From Flaccisagitta enflata (lineage: Eukaryota > Chaetognatha > Sagittoidea > Aphragmophora): a DNA stretch of 64,000 bases. Below, one piece after another: positions 37,778 to 50,561 of the stretch. The notes beneath the pieces were generated by a model. It ran no database searches. It was given only the letters and a program-made list of their open reading frames with translations, and was not told the origin of the DNA. Made by a program: the position numbers and the translations under genes. The stretch is taken from positions 52,328,001-52,392,000 of the forward strand of contig OZ231127.1 in NCBI GenBank assembly GCA_965153355.1, given 5' to 3'. Each line of letters opens with the position of its first letter. Positions within the stretch are counted from its first letter, which is position 1.

Positions 37778-38995
37778 TCCCTTCGGTTCAATATACACAC
37801 ACAAATCAGATTCATTTGTTTTCATAAGCTCTTCTCGCTCACGAAACCCGAAAAACTTTGCTTTTGCATCCGTCGAGACTTTTTGGACTCAGGACTGGAT
37901 GATGATGAAGATGATGTTGTTTGTGCTTAAATGCACTATGCGCCAAATTTAACGAAGCTCATGCATGTACATTGTACAATTTATAAATTCATTTTTTCAA
38001 TCAATATTTCATATCTCCTCTCCTAAGCTATGCACAAGCTTTGCAATGCTGCAAGTTTTTTCTTGTTTTTCTGTCGAGCGTCTCTCTTTTTGTTTTAAAA
38101 AACAGTGATTTGAGTTAAATCTTAACTGAGAGTCAGCATTTAGTAACATTTCTTGAAGGGGCGGAAAAATGCATTTCCAGATGCAAATGAACCAGATGCA
38201 AATAAACTGATCAGTTTTTCATAAGTAGATTATGTGTATGGATGACTTACAAATCAAACTATCAGTACAGTGTCTAAAAAAGTTTTCATCGGAATTCTTC
38301 TGCAGCTTGCACACCGTGAAGAATGACTCAACGCATTCATAACTGAATTCGCTCCGTAAAAAAGTGAAACGAAAAAGATAAATATTGAGGTAATTCTTAA
38401 ATGCCGGAAACAGACTTTTTTACACATCGTTTTGGATTTTTGAAAGAGAATTTCATCACAAAAACCGACAAAAATGTATGCAAATTCGATACCAAGCAAA
38501 ATGTCACGCTTTAAGGATCATCAATTGAAATCGGTGGTTCAAAAATTAAAAAAAGACCTATATTATTAGCGTTTAACATAAACATAAAACACAGACATCT
38601 ACCAAGTGGATCATGGATAAATATCTTTTGCTTCTATCTATAACTTCATTACGTCATGAAATCTTGAAAAGTTTTAAGAATGCGATTAAGAAATTCTTAA
38701 AATTTCCGACTTTTTTAATCTGAAAAAAAAGAAGAGGGGTGTTGGGGAAAGACTCTCTATTGAGAGGAGGTTTCGCGGTATTTTATTCTCTTTAAAGAAA
38801 AAAAAATATCTACTTGGCTGCTTCAATCATCATTCTTGGAAAAATCGCTTCTGCGTTTTCATCAAATTCGGGTTCCTCTGATTATCTACATTTCTAAGCT
38901 TCGACCAAAATCTCAAGAATTTGTGAAAGTGTTTTTTGTTGCATACAAAAGTTTTGAATTATACTTTTTTTCATTTTTCATTTCTTGGTTCAATA
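37776..38995. other. Unassigned A/T-rich DNA
   Basis: No repeat ends and no supported exon. Confidence 0.45.
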
Positions 38996-39017
38996 CCTTT
39001 GTCTCTCGGTCTGTCTG

Positions 39018-39022
<5 letters not shown>

Positions 39023-39058
<36 letters not shown>

Positions 39059-39122
39059 TTGTGAACTCCTTTAGATATGCTTGTCGTAGTCACGCTCTGT
39101 CTGTCTGTCTGTCTGTCTGTCG
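39023..39122 (+). repeat. (CT)n and (CTGT)n short arrays
   Basis: CT at 39023-39053. Six CTGT units at 39097-39121. Confidence 0.93.
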
Positions 39123-39402
39123 GTTTCCCTTTTTCATCATCTTCTTTTTCCATTTCTTTTTCTTTTAATTACATTTCCCCCACCACAACATACCCTCACG
39201 TTGTTATTTTTCATTGGTTCCTCGAGGCTCATGACTCAATTTTCTTCCCCCTCAATCCTCATTTGCGCTCGCTTCATCTTTTTTAATGTTTTTAACGATA
39301 TTTAAAAATTTCACCCGAATCAATCATTTTCAAGCCTCCCCAGTCTCTTTCTTTCTCTTTCTCGCACCTTTGTTTAAGCCAAGGCGAGAGAAAAGTATGA
39401 AG

Positions 39403-39404
<2 letters not shown>

Positions 39405-39481
<77 letters not shown>
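39405..39481 (+). repeat. (GA)n microsatellite
   Basis: Pure GA. Followed by a short CpG-richer patch (TCTCGCGCGCGTTC, 39552-39565). Confidence 0.97.
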
Positions 39482-39486
<5 letters not shown>

Positions 39487-39792
39487 AGTAAAAGAGGTGT
39501 TGCAGGCGATAAACCAGAGGCTAGATGGGTAGCAGGCGTTACGAACGCTCTCTCGCGCGCGTTCTGAGCGAAGGTGTTCTATTTTTCTTCTTTAATCTTT
39601 ATCACGCGTTTTCACGAGCGGACGACGCCAACCAAACAAATTAAGGTCAACTTCGACTTCTTCTGGTGTTTTTTGGTACTTTACAGCAACTCCGAGGCTA
39701 AAATCTTGGCATCGCTCCATTTATCAAATGGTTCTTCCAGTTAAAGACAATATGTTGCGCTTTAGTGATTTTGTTTTGCTCCACAATCCTAC

Positions 39793-40131
39793 TACCGTAT
39801 TTCCTTTAATTAGCGCCCCTCCTCTAATTAGCGCCCCCCCCTCTTTTGTAAAAAATTCTCATCTCAGCTGTGCTTTTCATTTAATTAAAATTGTCAAATA
39901 TTCAGTTAATAATTGTGTTTTTTTTTATTTCTCAAACTTAATAACTTGATTTTTCTATTGAGATCATACATCTTTATTTTTTCCTACCCTAAATCTTTAG
40001 TTTTATTCTGTTTTTCAGTATTTCATTCTTTGTCTGACTTGCTACAGGGGGCGCTAATCAGGAGGTAAAAGAGGCAATGTCATTTTGCAGTTTTGTAAGC
40101 GCCCCGGGCGCTAATTAGGGGAAATACGGTA
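39793..40131. mobile_element. 339-bp miniature inverted-repeat element
   Basis: It starts TACCGTATTTCCTTTAATTA followed by GCGCC, and ends with the matching GGCGCTAATTAGGGGAAATA then CGGTA. The inverted ends cover about 25 nt with two or three mismatches. The left end also has a second CTAATTAGCGCC copy. The interior is A/T-rich and noncoding. CTAC precedes and TACT follows, consistent with a TA-containing target. Ends starting ACCGTATTTCC are a known pattern among animal miniature elements. I do not assign a superfamily. Confidence 0.88.
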
Positions 40132-40940
40132 TACTTGGGATGTACAAACAAAGATCAAAAAAAAGTTCTTGACTTTTTGGATGTCATCCATTTTGATTTG
40201 AATGCCCTCTCAAGTATGAAAATCGGAGGAGAAACTTCAACAAAACAAAACAAAACACCCATAAAATACCAACCGTGTTTGTTATGTCTGGCAATGGCAA
40301 GATCTTCCGGGGGCCAACAGCAAGGGATCTGCTAGACATTCATTCTCTGTCCTGAGGGCTGTTCTGACTACATTTTTGACCTTCAAGTACTAAATTGAAC
40401 TGAGCGGGAAAAAGACAGGAAAAACCTAAAAGCTCGCTTTTTTACGCACATGTTTAATGGCGGCAGGCAACCAGTCCCCAACTACCATTCTACTGGTTTC
40501 TGCTTTGAACTACACAGTTTTCTGGTTGCCTTACTTCCTTCATTCCTTCCTTCCTTCCCTCCTTCCTTCCTTTTCTGCAATCATAGTCATTTTCATTCAT
40601 ACTACTTACACCACATAAATTTTGAAAACAGGCCATCACCGTCAGTGACATCTGTCTATTTCCGATATTGGTTCAAATCTTCCTTCATTCACATGACCAT
40701 AAAAAGAAAGCCTCCTAACTACTTTCCCTTTCTCTCTCACGCCATCTTTTGGCACGTCTCTGAGGCCACACCCCAGACGCCACGACCTTCCTGTATGCCT
40801 TCTGAATCTCCTGAATCTCCATTAAGTTTTATCGCCTGGTTCTGACACTTTGTGTCGTTCTTTAAGATTTCCACAGATACTGCATCTTCCTACCCTCCCA
40901 GCACGCTTATCACTGTGGTCAACCTCGTGATCGCACAACT
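40132..40940. other. Unassigned
   Basis: Open frames at 40135-40335 and 40450-40845 lack support. A CCTTCCTT run lies at 40528-40570. Confidence 0.4.
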
Positions 40941-40944
40941 GCTG

Positions 40945-40947
<3 letters not shown>

Positions 40948-41001
<54 letters not shown>
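40948..41001 (+). repeat. (CT)n microsatellite
   Basis: Pure CT. Confidence 0.96.
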
Positions 41002-41007
<6 letters not shown>

Positions 41008-41227
41008 TGACACGAGATCACATCAGGTCCGAGTCAAGAAGGTGGTCACATTCAGTCAACAAGTTCAGAACGACAGCACGGCTAAATCTGTTATCTGTCT
41101 GCCTTCACATACTATACTGTCAGCTAGCTGTTTTTCTGTCTGTCCATTTTCACATCCCACCCTTTACAGCCTCTTTCTGTCTTCTCTCTTATCTGGAATT
41201 TACACCTCATTGGGATACCAACTCTTA

Positions 41228-41253
41228 ATCTATCTATCTATCTATCTATCTAT

Positions 41254-41292
<39 letters not shown>

Positions 41293-41520
41293 GTCTATCT
41301 ATCACTGAACTATAACACATATATCCTGTATGTTATTGACTTTTCAGCTCTTCCTTTCTTTTATATCATCTTGCTATCATATTTCTTTTCATCTTTTCAT
41401 CCTTTCTTTCTTTTTCTATCTTGTTATCTTTTTATCTATCAATCAACCTATCTATCTATCTATCTATCCATCTATCTCATCATTCATCTATCTATCTATC
41501 TATTCATCTATTCATCTGTC
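41228..41520 (+). repeat. (CTAT)n microsatellites
   Basis: CTAT units at 41228-41301 with one break, and a second, more degenerate CTAT/CATC series at 41432-41520. Confidence 0.95.
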
Positions 41521-42059
41521 CATACTGGCATCATTAGGGGGTCTTCTGGGCTCTGCAGCCTTCACCTGGTCTGTCCATGTCTTTCTGTTTCTGCCTGCCT
41601 GCCTCTCTCTTCTTTTCTCTCTCTCTTCCTCTCAATCTTTAATCTTAAGTCCTATTCATGTTCCTTCCCTCACTCTGACTCAATAACCTTGTCTCTATCT
41701 TTTCACTGGTTTTAACGTGATTAATCTTCATTCCTCTCCCCTGAACCTCCAGCTTTGCCAGCCTTCTACTTTGCCACCCCACTCTCATGTTAGCAAACTA
41801 CTTGTAAATGCCAGAGATAGTGAAAGTTACAAACATTCTCTTCTACAAGGATCACAGCAACCACATTCAGCTCATCAATGGTTTCATTGTGCCGCTAATC
41901 ACTGATCTCTTATCCGTCCCGAGACAGGATGTGTTAAGGTTGCTAAGCGCATGCTTCTCACCAATTGTTCTTTGCAACAGCTTGATATTCTGCGTCTTCG
42001 GACATGGTTGTCCGGTTATTTCTTTGCTGATCGCCTATCCGCCAGTTGGTCAGATCGCC

Positions 42060-42725
42060 AATAGCGTTTTATCCGCCGCACTGGTTCCTATATTGTTCTT
42101 TTCTGGCGCTTCGCGCTTCGAAGTTTGCAGCCATCGACCGCTTTCGTGGCGTTGACTTCAACTGACTCATCGGCGCTCTTTCCATCCTTTCTCTCAGAGA
42201 CGCCCTTGTCACGATCGCGCGACGGCTATTTGACACTGCTTCATCAACATCGCCCAGCGAAGACATTCATCTTCAGTTTGTACTTTTGAAGCGCCCCCGC
42301 ATAACGTTAGTGAATTGAGGCCGCGCCTTCCATTTATTTTTCACCGCGCTACTCTTCGCCAATCATGTTTCAAACGTTGATCACATAAATTCTGAGCGAA
42401 GCCAGCAAGAGTCGTGGCTATGGAGATCTGAAAGCCTCAACCAGGGCCTTCAATGCCAATCACAGAAAAATTCATCAGTTGGGACTGACTCTTATGGTGG
42501 CTGACTTGACTTCTCTGCTTCCATCTGTTTCTAAGGCTTTCACCGGCGGTCATTGAAGCAGATTTGAACGGACTCTGCAGCTTCCAAAGCCTTTTTAACC
42601 TACGCGCGCCATTTTGCGTGGCGATGGACGCCGATCGCGCCGCGTTTTTATCAGACCACGCGCTTCCGATTTCGATCAGATAGCGCTGCCGCGCCGCCTC
42701 GGACGTCTTCGTATCAGAGGATACG
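42060..42725. promoter_or_regulatory. CpG-rich patch in A/T-rich surroundings
   Basis: Dense CpG (TGGCGCTTCGCGCTTCG, CGATCGCGCGACGGC, GATCGCGCCGCG, GCGCTGCCGCGCCGCC) contrasts with both flanks. It could be a promoter-associated island, an old coding patch or a GC-rich element. No element ends are seen. Confidence 0.3.
42069..42266 (-). CDS. Possible short coding segment, basic Arg/Ser/Ala-rich
   Basis: A 65-codon minus-strand frame starts with a true ATG (42266) and ends TAA. The peptide MSSLGDVDEAVSNSRRAIVT continues with an Arg-rich helix-like part (RASLRERMERAP) and ends in NQCGG. It lies wholly in the CpG-rich patch. No homologue recognised. Could be the 5' part of a gene or a random frame favoured by GC content. 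Confidence 0.2.
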   Translation of the reverse strand: MSSLGDVDEAVSNSRRAIVTRASLRERMERAPMSQLKSTPRKRSMAANFEARSARKEQYRNQCGG

Positions 42726-43339
42726 ACATTTGGTGTTTATTGTTTCAATCTGCTCAGTGCATTATAAGATTGTGAGCAGAGCTTTGATGACATCGAACTG
42801 TTCTTGGTCGAATTTTTATATGTGCCTTAACTGGATTATGTGGTTACATTCAGGATCTTTGGCATCACATAAATGAATGCCGTTATATTCCTTCTTAATA
42901 ATTTTTCCATTTGATTATAAGATACTAGTGTCGGATTTTTGTCATCAGAGCCACTACAGATATGGTCGATGGCTTTAATTTCTGTATAAGTTTTATGCTT
43001 CTGTGCTTTCGTGGCGCGTTGTTGTTTGGCTGGTATTGTCAAGAAATCAAAGACCGCAGTATAATTTAATATGTAAATATACAGTTTTTTCATCTAGAAT
43101 TAACTATTAGATGTGAAGGCTTATAAAAGAATCGTGTTAGAAATGATTGAATAATGAATTTAATCAGAAACATGCATGAGAGTTTGACAACGAAATAAAA
43201 AGTCAGTTTCATGATATATCGTGGTCCTACGAGAGGCATGCCTGATAAAGAAGGTCTCTCGACCACATGTGACTTTCATCTCACAACATCACACACCAAA
43301 TGATGGATAGAGATTATTTAATACACCCAAACTTTATGA

Positions 43340-44205
43340 TCTCAAGAACATGAAAGCTATCACATTGGGTGATGACATTAGAATAAGATGTAATCTAATC
43401 AAATACAACTAAACACTGTTTACTCAAGACTTTCTGAAGAATTATAATGAACAATGAGTGACAATTTTTAAAAAACTGAACTCTTGATGCTTAAATAGAC
43501 GCTTCACTTCTAAAGCAACAGATTTAAATTATTTGTTTGTTGTTTATGATCATAGATTAAATTATACTGGAGAGATAGTAATAGAAATAAATAATCATTT
43601 ATACTTTATTCAGGCTTCATGTCTTCATCTGAGACAACCAAAGGGCCCCAAAGTTACTTGTTCGACGCCCAATAATTAGCTTAACAATTCTTAATAAACT
43701 AATAACTTAGATCCATGAGGGGAAAAATTTGTCATTCACTTGATGTATTTGTTTTTTAAAAAAATCGCGAACTTATGAATAAACATGTCCTTCTACCTAC
43801 TACCTTCTATCTTGCAGCCAATATTGCATACATCAAACATAATGAGTGATGATAGACAAGAAAGCTGTCTCACATTGCATCTTAAATTGAAACACGACTA
43901 AATGACAGTACAACACTTATATTATTATGCATATAAGAACAAATGGGTTGCCAATGCTAATTCTTAAAAATCTGCATTGCACGGCCAAAGGGCGCTTCAA
44001 GAGCAATGAGAGCCCAGTTCATTTGTTTTGTCGTCCATTTACATAAGATTATCGATGCATTGAGATAGTTAAATTGAAATAAATGATTTTTTTTTAGTTT
44101 CCTGTTCTCTCTATCTCGAGACTAACTGGGTTCAAAAGTTTACTTGTTCGAGTACCTAATTAGCTGAATAATTCTGAACTGATTTATTGGACTAAGACCC
44201 TTTTT
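43340..44205. repeat. Ancient diverged duplication, about 480 bp
   Basis: 43600-43700 and 44075-44190 share order and wording: AAATAAATAATCATTT / AAATAAATGATTTTT, GTTACTTGTTCGACGCCC / GTTTACTTGTTCGAGTACC, AATTAGCTTAACAATTCTTAA / AATTAGCTGAATAATTCTGAA. The parts upstream (43340-43440, 43845-43920) also show weak correspondence. Confidence 0.5.
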
Positions 44206-44215
44206 AACAAGGCCG

Positions 44216-44418
44216 GATACACGGCTACCCCAGTCGCGTGCGGGTGGGCAGGGGCCATAATTGAGGTCACCAGATCATTTGGGCAGGAGCAGTAAGGCCA
44301 AAAACCACAAAAAAAAACAAAAAATGTAAAGTGTGACGGACCGACGGACAGACCGACGGACGGACGGACCGACGGACGGACCGACAAAGCGGGGTGTAGA
44401 GTCGCGTAGCACGCGACT
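44216..44418 (-). mobile_element. Family A element, full-length (A5)
   Basis: It begins AACAAGGCCGGATACACGGC, then the subterminal arm AGTCGCGTGC (44232-44241), GGGTGGGCAGGGGCC and GGGCAGGAGCAGTAAGGCC. Next are a CCGA/CGGA tract of about eleven units (44337-44385) and AAAGCGGGGTGTAGAG. It ends in hairpin AGTCGCGTAGCACGCGACT (44400-44418, 8-bp stem, loop AGC) followed by AAAAA. With A4 it defines both ends of the family. Confidence 0.9.
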
Positions 44419-45124
44419 AAAAATCTTAATAAGGTGTCTCTTTTTTTGACGGTCCATCGTGCATTATTGCAACAAGATACCATCCCCCCCCCCTGGTAGA
44501 TTTTGACAACTTTCATTAATTACATCATTATCTGGCGGTTCTGACCAATTCTTATAATCTGATGTAGAAAACTACAACATATTATGATTTTGATTTCTAC
44601 TAGGAATGCAGTTTAAATATTTAGAGCATCACTTTTTGAATGAGGTTTACGGACGAACAGAAAGCCATGCAAATGAACAGACGGTCGGGCCCCCATTTAA
44701 AGAAACGCGGACGCATCTAGAATTTTCTTAGAGGTTTCTTGTAGGTGCAAATATGAATGGGATGAATCATGTTTCCTTTTATCTCGCCGGTTTCAACAAT
44801 AGATGGTACAAAAATGACCGGAGCATTAGCAAAATGAAAAAAAAGTAGATGCATCTCAATCAATTTCAAAAATGACCTCAGAATCTGCAATAATAAAAAA
44901 AACGACCCCAGATTGAGAAATACGACCCAAGTTAGCACGAAACGAAATGAAGTAAAAAAATTAGTATCTGCGAGAGAATATAATTCTTCAATGAGGAAGA
45001 CAGATTTTGTAAACGGGACTTTTAACCTCTTTCTCTGTGGTCATTTCTAAAGAGAAATTCATTAACAAAGAAATCTAACAATAAAACTTAATCGTTTTTA
45101 TCTGACCCTCATAAATATTCCTGC

Positions 45125-45375
45125 GAAGCCCAAAGGAGCGGATGACCTGTGCCACACAAATCGAAAAATTTCTCCTTCTCCACCATCCTTCAGCTTTAAA
45201 GCCTAAATCTCAGCCTTATAACCCCAACCCCAGCTGTCTGAGGCTTAAATCCCAGCCTTGACTCAAGGCTTGAGACTCAAATCCCAAGATTGAGACTAAA
45301 ATCTCCGCCTCAAAGCTCAAATTCCAGCTTCATGGCTCAAATCCTAGCCTTGCGGCTCAAATCCCAAACGACTAT
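45125..45375 (+). mobile_element. Family B left half (B8)
   Basis: GCGAAGCCCAAAGGAGCGGA, TGACCTGTGCC and AATTTCTCCTTCTCC follow the order of the B left arm. The core motif is CTCAAATCCCAGCCTTGA-like in one orientation for about nine units. No inverse half or right arm follows. Confidence 0.6.
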
Positions 45376-45563
45376 TCTTTTCCGATGCCTATACCTCGTT
45401 AATCACTTAAAAGGGGACGTTACGTATCGATATGTCTGTTTGTCGGTTCGACCATTGGCTCATTCATTTGTGTGTCGTTTCGTGAAAAAAGAAGAGAGAA
45501 AAAAAAAAACGCTCCAGAGTTCCAAGTGAATTCTTTCAATTGCTGTCTAAGGCTTTGATTTTT

Positions 45564-45680
45564 AGGTGCGACAAAGCGCCTCTATAACTGGCTGTGTCCG
45601 TTGGTTGGTTGGTCGGTCGGTTGGTAATGCATTCATTGACGATCCACACGTCGCACCTTATCGGCCTACTTGGCCTTGTT
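45564..45680 (+). mobile_element. Family D element (D1)
   Basis: The left end is AGGTGCGACAAAGCGCCTCT (imperfect hairpin), then ATAACTGGCTGTGTCCGTTGG TTGG-type repeats. The inner arm near the right, CGCACCT, is the reverse complement of the first 7 nt. The end is ACTTGGCCTTGTT. The layout equals family A with different arms. The A9 subfamily shares the CTCTATAA step after the hairpin. Confidence 0.78.
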
Positions 45681-45837
45681 ATAGCTCGGCCTCCTTTGTA
45701 AACTCTTTCTTAAATATTTCGGCCAAAACAATTAACGCAGGGTTACAATATCGTCGGGGACAAGTGGGCAGGGGCGCACAACCCCCGCCCCACCACACGC
45801 ACAACCGGGCCATGTAAAGTGCGCGTTTTCACTCTGT

Positions 45838-45840
45838 TGA

Positions 45841-45928
<88 letters not shown>
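45838..45928 (+). repeat. (TTG)n microsatellite
   Basis: About 30 TTG units bounded by TTGATG at both ends. Confidence 0.97.
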
Positions 45929-47920
45929 GATGTTAATGACGGTGTTCCTATCGTTGTGATCAAATCTAGTCCTATTATAATCTTGGTTTCTTGACTCTTT
46001 TTCTTCCTATCCAACGATAACATACACATTTGTAACCACAACCCTCTTTTTATTTCATTTCCGTGACAGGTGGCGCACGGAGGATGTTGTTCGAGTTGGA
46101 CAGGTGTCACTGAAAACAAAAACCCCCGACTGCAGTTCTTCATCATCGTCTTCATCATCATCGTCGTTATTTTTACATCATTCGTTCAGCCACAGAAAAA
46201 AAAACGTCTCGAAATTCCAGAACATAATCCTACGAATCGCCCAAATCTCCACTCAACATCATCCGTACCAAGCCATCTTTACAGCGCACTTTCGTCTGTG
46301 TGGCGTCAGCATCCCGGTGACGTCATCACAACTCTTTAAGGCGTCATCTGTATCAGCGCCGTTATGACCGTTGACAACTTGTCCACACCCCATCCCTGTG
46401 CAGCGCCGTCATCAATGTGACATCAATTCACGTTCCTATCTCTCATTTTTCGTCATCAAATCATTGTGCATTCGCTCGCGATCGAAAATTCTCCCTTCGT
46501 TACAATCATCTTTATATCCTGTGTGCTCATCCCCTTCACCACCTAACAATATCCATGTGCTCATCCCCTTCGTTCATCCCCACCTTAATATCCGTGTGAC
46601 CATCGCCCCTCTTCTCGTCCTTTCACGCGTGATTGCTTCATCGTTTTCTCGTCAAACGTCAAGGCCAAAAGTATTCTTCTGTCTCTCTCTTTTGTGTGTC
46701 ATCTTTTGCCGCCGCATCATTCGTCATTTCGTCATTTCTCCTCTCTCTCTGTTGTTATCTCGAGGATTCCATCGCGATTTGAAACTCTTTAAAACGACAT
46801 TTCATGAAAACCAGTTGGAAACATTTCTAATCCTCGCAGTCATCCAGACCAAGAATATCGCGTTTGACAATCGCTTCTCCCCTTTCTATCTGTTCTTATC
46901 ACCAATCAATCAAATTTTTCATTTGTTTCGTATCTTATCAAATATCTTATTCGAGCCAACCTCGCAACCGAAATTAAAAATAAAAGGAAGATAAGAAAAT
47001 AATCAAATTGGTCTTCCCGTTTATCTGATTTAAATATCGAAGAAAAAACCATATCAAAGCAAACAACACCAAAACGACATCATTAACACAAAATCAAAGG
47101 AAGCAAAACCTAAATTCCAGTCAATGAAAGTAAATTGTAACTTGTCAAGATAATGAAATCATTTGCTTTTCAACGAACAAAATATCTTTAAACCTTTATT
47201 CCAGTTTCTGCGCAAACCAGGACTAACTTTTTTTGTCGTGCTGTGTTCCCGCTAATCATTGCCAAATCATCAATTCCAAATCTTATCCCTCAAAGTGAAC
47301 GCTTTCTAATTTCACGAAAGGAAAATCAAACAAAAACAGACGGAAGGCAAACAAAATCGATTAGAAGACTGGAAAACTTGAAAAAAGAGTGTTTTTTGGC
47401 TTCCGGGCGCAAGCGGAAAGCAAATCGAGGACACGAGGACGTGCTAGCGTGTAACACGCGACCACAGGAAACTCCAATTGGTAAAAAACAATAGATCAAA
47501 ACAAAGTTACATCAACGAAAATATCGGAAGCATAACAGTGAAATCTTTCTTATGTAACCTACCCATCACTTGACGGCTCTGCTGGGTACATCGCGGCACG
47601 TGTACTCCATATAGTCTCATATCGTACACGCTTCATAGTGCGCACGTTTCTGTTCGCGCACGTCCAACCGGCGCGCAGGCGCAAACCCTCCCTCGACTTC
47701 GCTTTGTTTACCTTACCTCCCTCGGTGGACATTTCACTTTCATTCGTGCCAGCGCGTAAACCTCTGTCTCTTTCTCTCCCTTCTCGTTCTCCGTCATACT
47801 CGCTCATTCGCCCGCGCGTCCTCGTTCGGCCGTGCGCTCGCTTATTGAAATAAGGGAAAGGAAAAAAAGGAAAGACATGTAGAAAGGAAAGGCTGAAAGA
47901 AAAATCATTACGTCGTCTGC

Positions 47921-47925
<5 letters not shown>
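45929..47925. other. Unassigned; frames without support
   Basis: 46371-46994 is an open 207-codon frame, Ser/Leu/Ile/Phe-rich, with no domain I recognise and no clear splice context. 47575-47840 is CpG-richer (GCGCGCAGGCGC, GCCCGCGCGTCC) and might be regulatory. Confidence 0.35.

Positions 47926-47929
<4 letters not shown>

Positions 47930-48004
<75 letters not shown>
47930..48004 (+). repeat. (CT)n microsatellite
   Basis: Pure CT. Minus-strand Arg-Glu frames over it are artefacts. Confidence 0.97.
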
Positions 48005-48008
<4 letters not shown>

Positions 48009-48567
48009 ACGCACCTACCTTTTTCTCTCTTGTTCAAAAACGAACCATCGCGACCAACGACAAATATATGAAGCAGCGACAACAGCAGCAGTAATGCTGC
48101 AGCAGCCACGTCAGCAACGGCGGGAGGACACGGAGACAAAATAGATAATCTTACCCGCAGCCGCTGCCGCTGCAACCACTTTTCTCGATCTCGTGCATGC
48201 TAACAACTGACTGGATGAGAGTAAAAGAGAGAGAGAGAGAGAAAGAACTCAGGAAAGACTGATGAGGACTCGATGTTGATGATGCTTACCTACTTTTTTT
48301 CTCTCTCTCTCTGTATGACCCTTTGACAGGAATTAATGAAGGAAAATGACAAAAAAATGGGTCTAGACTGGATTTTTTGAAGTTATTCAAACAACGACAA
48401 GAATGTTGATGGAATGATAGTGTATAATCACGATGAAGAGCGACCAATAATGATTGTCCTCGATCTCGTTTCGTTCCTCGATTGTATGGATATCAGAAGC
48501 AAAAAGTCGCCTTCAATTCGCCGGTTTTGTGTCAAATGGAAGTGAAAAGAAGCAATTAAAAGACACC

Positions 48568-48648
<81 letters not shown>
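48568..48648 (+). repeat. (CAA)n microsatellite
   Basis: About 27 CAA units. An Asn/Gln/Thr frame results, with no coding support. Confidence 0.97.
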
Positions 48649-48649
<1 letters not shown>

Positions 48650-49012
48650 GAATAACAGTATAACACTCCCGCGAATCATCATTTAAATAACAAATTGACG
48701 AGAAATCGAATTGTCGCTAAAATTCTAAGACGACTAAATGAAAGCATCAAATCAAATCAAACACATGACTAGAGATCTGAAGAAAAGATAAAAAAGGCGC
48801 CGACAAAAAGAAAAAAGAAAAGAAAGAAGGAAGAAAAAATCAGAGAAAGCGAAAAAAGTGTGCGTGGATTACTTCCTCATTTAGTTTTCATTCTCGCTTT
48901 TCATTTTCTTCCGTATAAATAAATTCGGGAGCAAAATTTAAAGATTCAAAAGACGCAAAACTGCAGAAGAAATAAGAAGAACAAAACCAGGAAAACGACG
49001 AGTGAAACGGCG

Positions 49013-49016
<4 letters not shown>

Positions 49017-49096
<80 letters not shown>
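49017..49096 (+). repeat. (CT)n microsatellite
   Basis: Pure CT. It is followed by unassigned DNA to 50090. Within that stretch a 28-bp direct repeat (GGACAGACAATTACATACCC and so on) occurs at 49482-49509 and 49601-49628. Confidence 0.96.
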
Positions 49097-49098
<2 letters not shown>

Positions 49099-50097
49099 CT
49101 TTTTCGTCCCCTTTTCGACCTCAATGAAAAAGGTAAACATTGAATTAAAAAACAAGCGCGACGAGATAATTGAAAAGCTAACACTTTTCTTTTCCTCACA
49201 AGGAAGAATAAAGTTTTTTTTTCTTTTTTTACTTTTCTCAAAAATGTCGGTCGCTTTGTAGATAAAGAATTAGATAATCTTTATCACGCCATTATGATTA
49301 TTAGCTTTTTACGATCTGATGATCGTTTTTCTGTCATTCACCTCTATGTCGCGTCAATCTGCTTTTCAGTCATTCAGTCAAACAACGGTATTAACGAGTG
49401 GTTGCGTGTGTCAGAATCTCGAGTGTTAGATAGTAAATCGAGTTTATTCACATGTAAGAAGCACATGTGGCATTCCAACAAGGACAGACAATTACATACC
49501 CAGCAAATGAGAGGCAATACGAACAAGGCAATAAGATGAGATACATAATAAGCGATGTCAGACATTAAATAGATAGCAGAAGCCATTAAGTAGGTGGAGA
49601 GGACAGACAATTACATACCCAGCAAATGTCGAGGGACCTAAGATGCATGAAGCCAGGAACAGCGGTTGATGATGCCTCAAAAGTCACAATTAGGTTTTGC
49701 TTGTTATGCAATAGAAAAAAACAAATTTTGCCATCTTACGGTAATGTAAGCATTTTTCTTTTTCTTTGTTTTCCTGTACCAAATGTCCTCATATCTCTTT
49801 TCTTCAACAAGTAATTCATTCCAGAATTCAATTGACTCGGCACTTCTTGAATGAATCTTAAAAGGAAATGTCTCAAATCGCGAAAGATTTCAGATTCTTT
49901 TTAATTTCCGGATTTGAAGAAATAAAAGATATTGGTTCATTCGTTTTCTTTTTTTTCTTTTTTTTCAATTTTTATTTGAATTCCTGCTGATTTTTCACCG
50001 TTGGATTTTGGATTTGTACAACCATCTCCAACAAGGCTTTAAGTCAACTCACAGTCGGCTATTTGTCCAAGGATCCGCTTTCTGTGCTTCCATCTCT

Positions 50098-50128
50098 CTC
50101 TTTCTCTTTCTCTCTCTCTCTTTCTCTC

Positions 50129-50203
<75 letters not shown>

Positions 50204-50209
50204 ATATAT

Positions 50210-50249
<40 letters not shown>

Positions 50250-50309
50250 TGTATATATGTGTATATATATATATAATATATATTTTATGGCATATAACAA
50301 AATATATAT

Positions 50310-50352
<43 letters not shown>
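50098..50352 (+). repeat. (CT)n array followed by (AT)n palindromic block
   Basis: CT to 50195, then about 155 bp of TA/AT with short breaks (TATGTATATAT, ATTTTATGGCATATAAC). The AT part is self-complementary and cruciform-prone. Pairs of arms flank 50281-50310. A second degenerate CT stretch follows at 50390-50440. Confidence 0.94.
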
Positions 50353-50561
50353 CTTTTTTTATGTATATCTTTCATATATTTTCTTATATCTCCTCTCTCA
50401 TATTCTCTCTCTTTTTCTCTTTCTCTCTCTCTTTCTCTTACACACTGCGAATTAATTCGCGACAAACGTATTTACATCCTGGATTTAGGGTAACAAGACG
50501 GATCTCCAAGTCCAAGGGATGATGACTTTTATGGTCAGAGACAGAGCACAATGACGTATTT

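Noticed and set aside
46371-46994. 207-codon open frame as a gene
   Set aside because: No recognisable domain, pyrimidine-driven Ser/Leu/Phe content, and no splice or start evidence.
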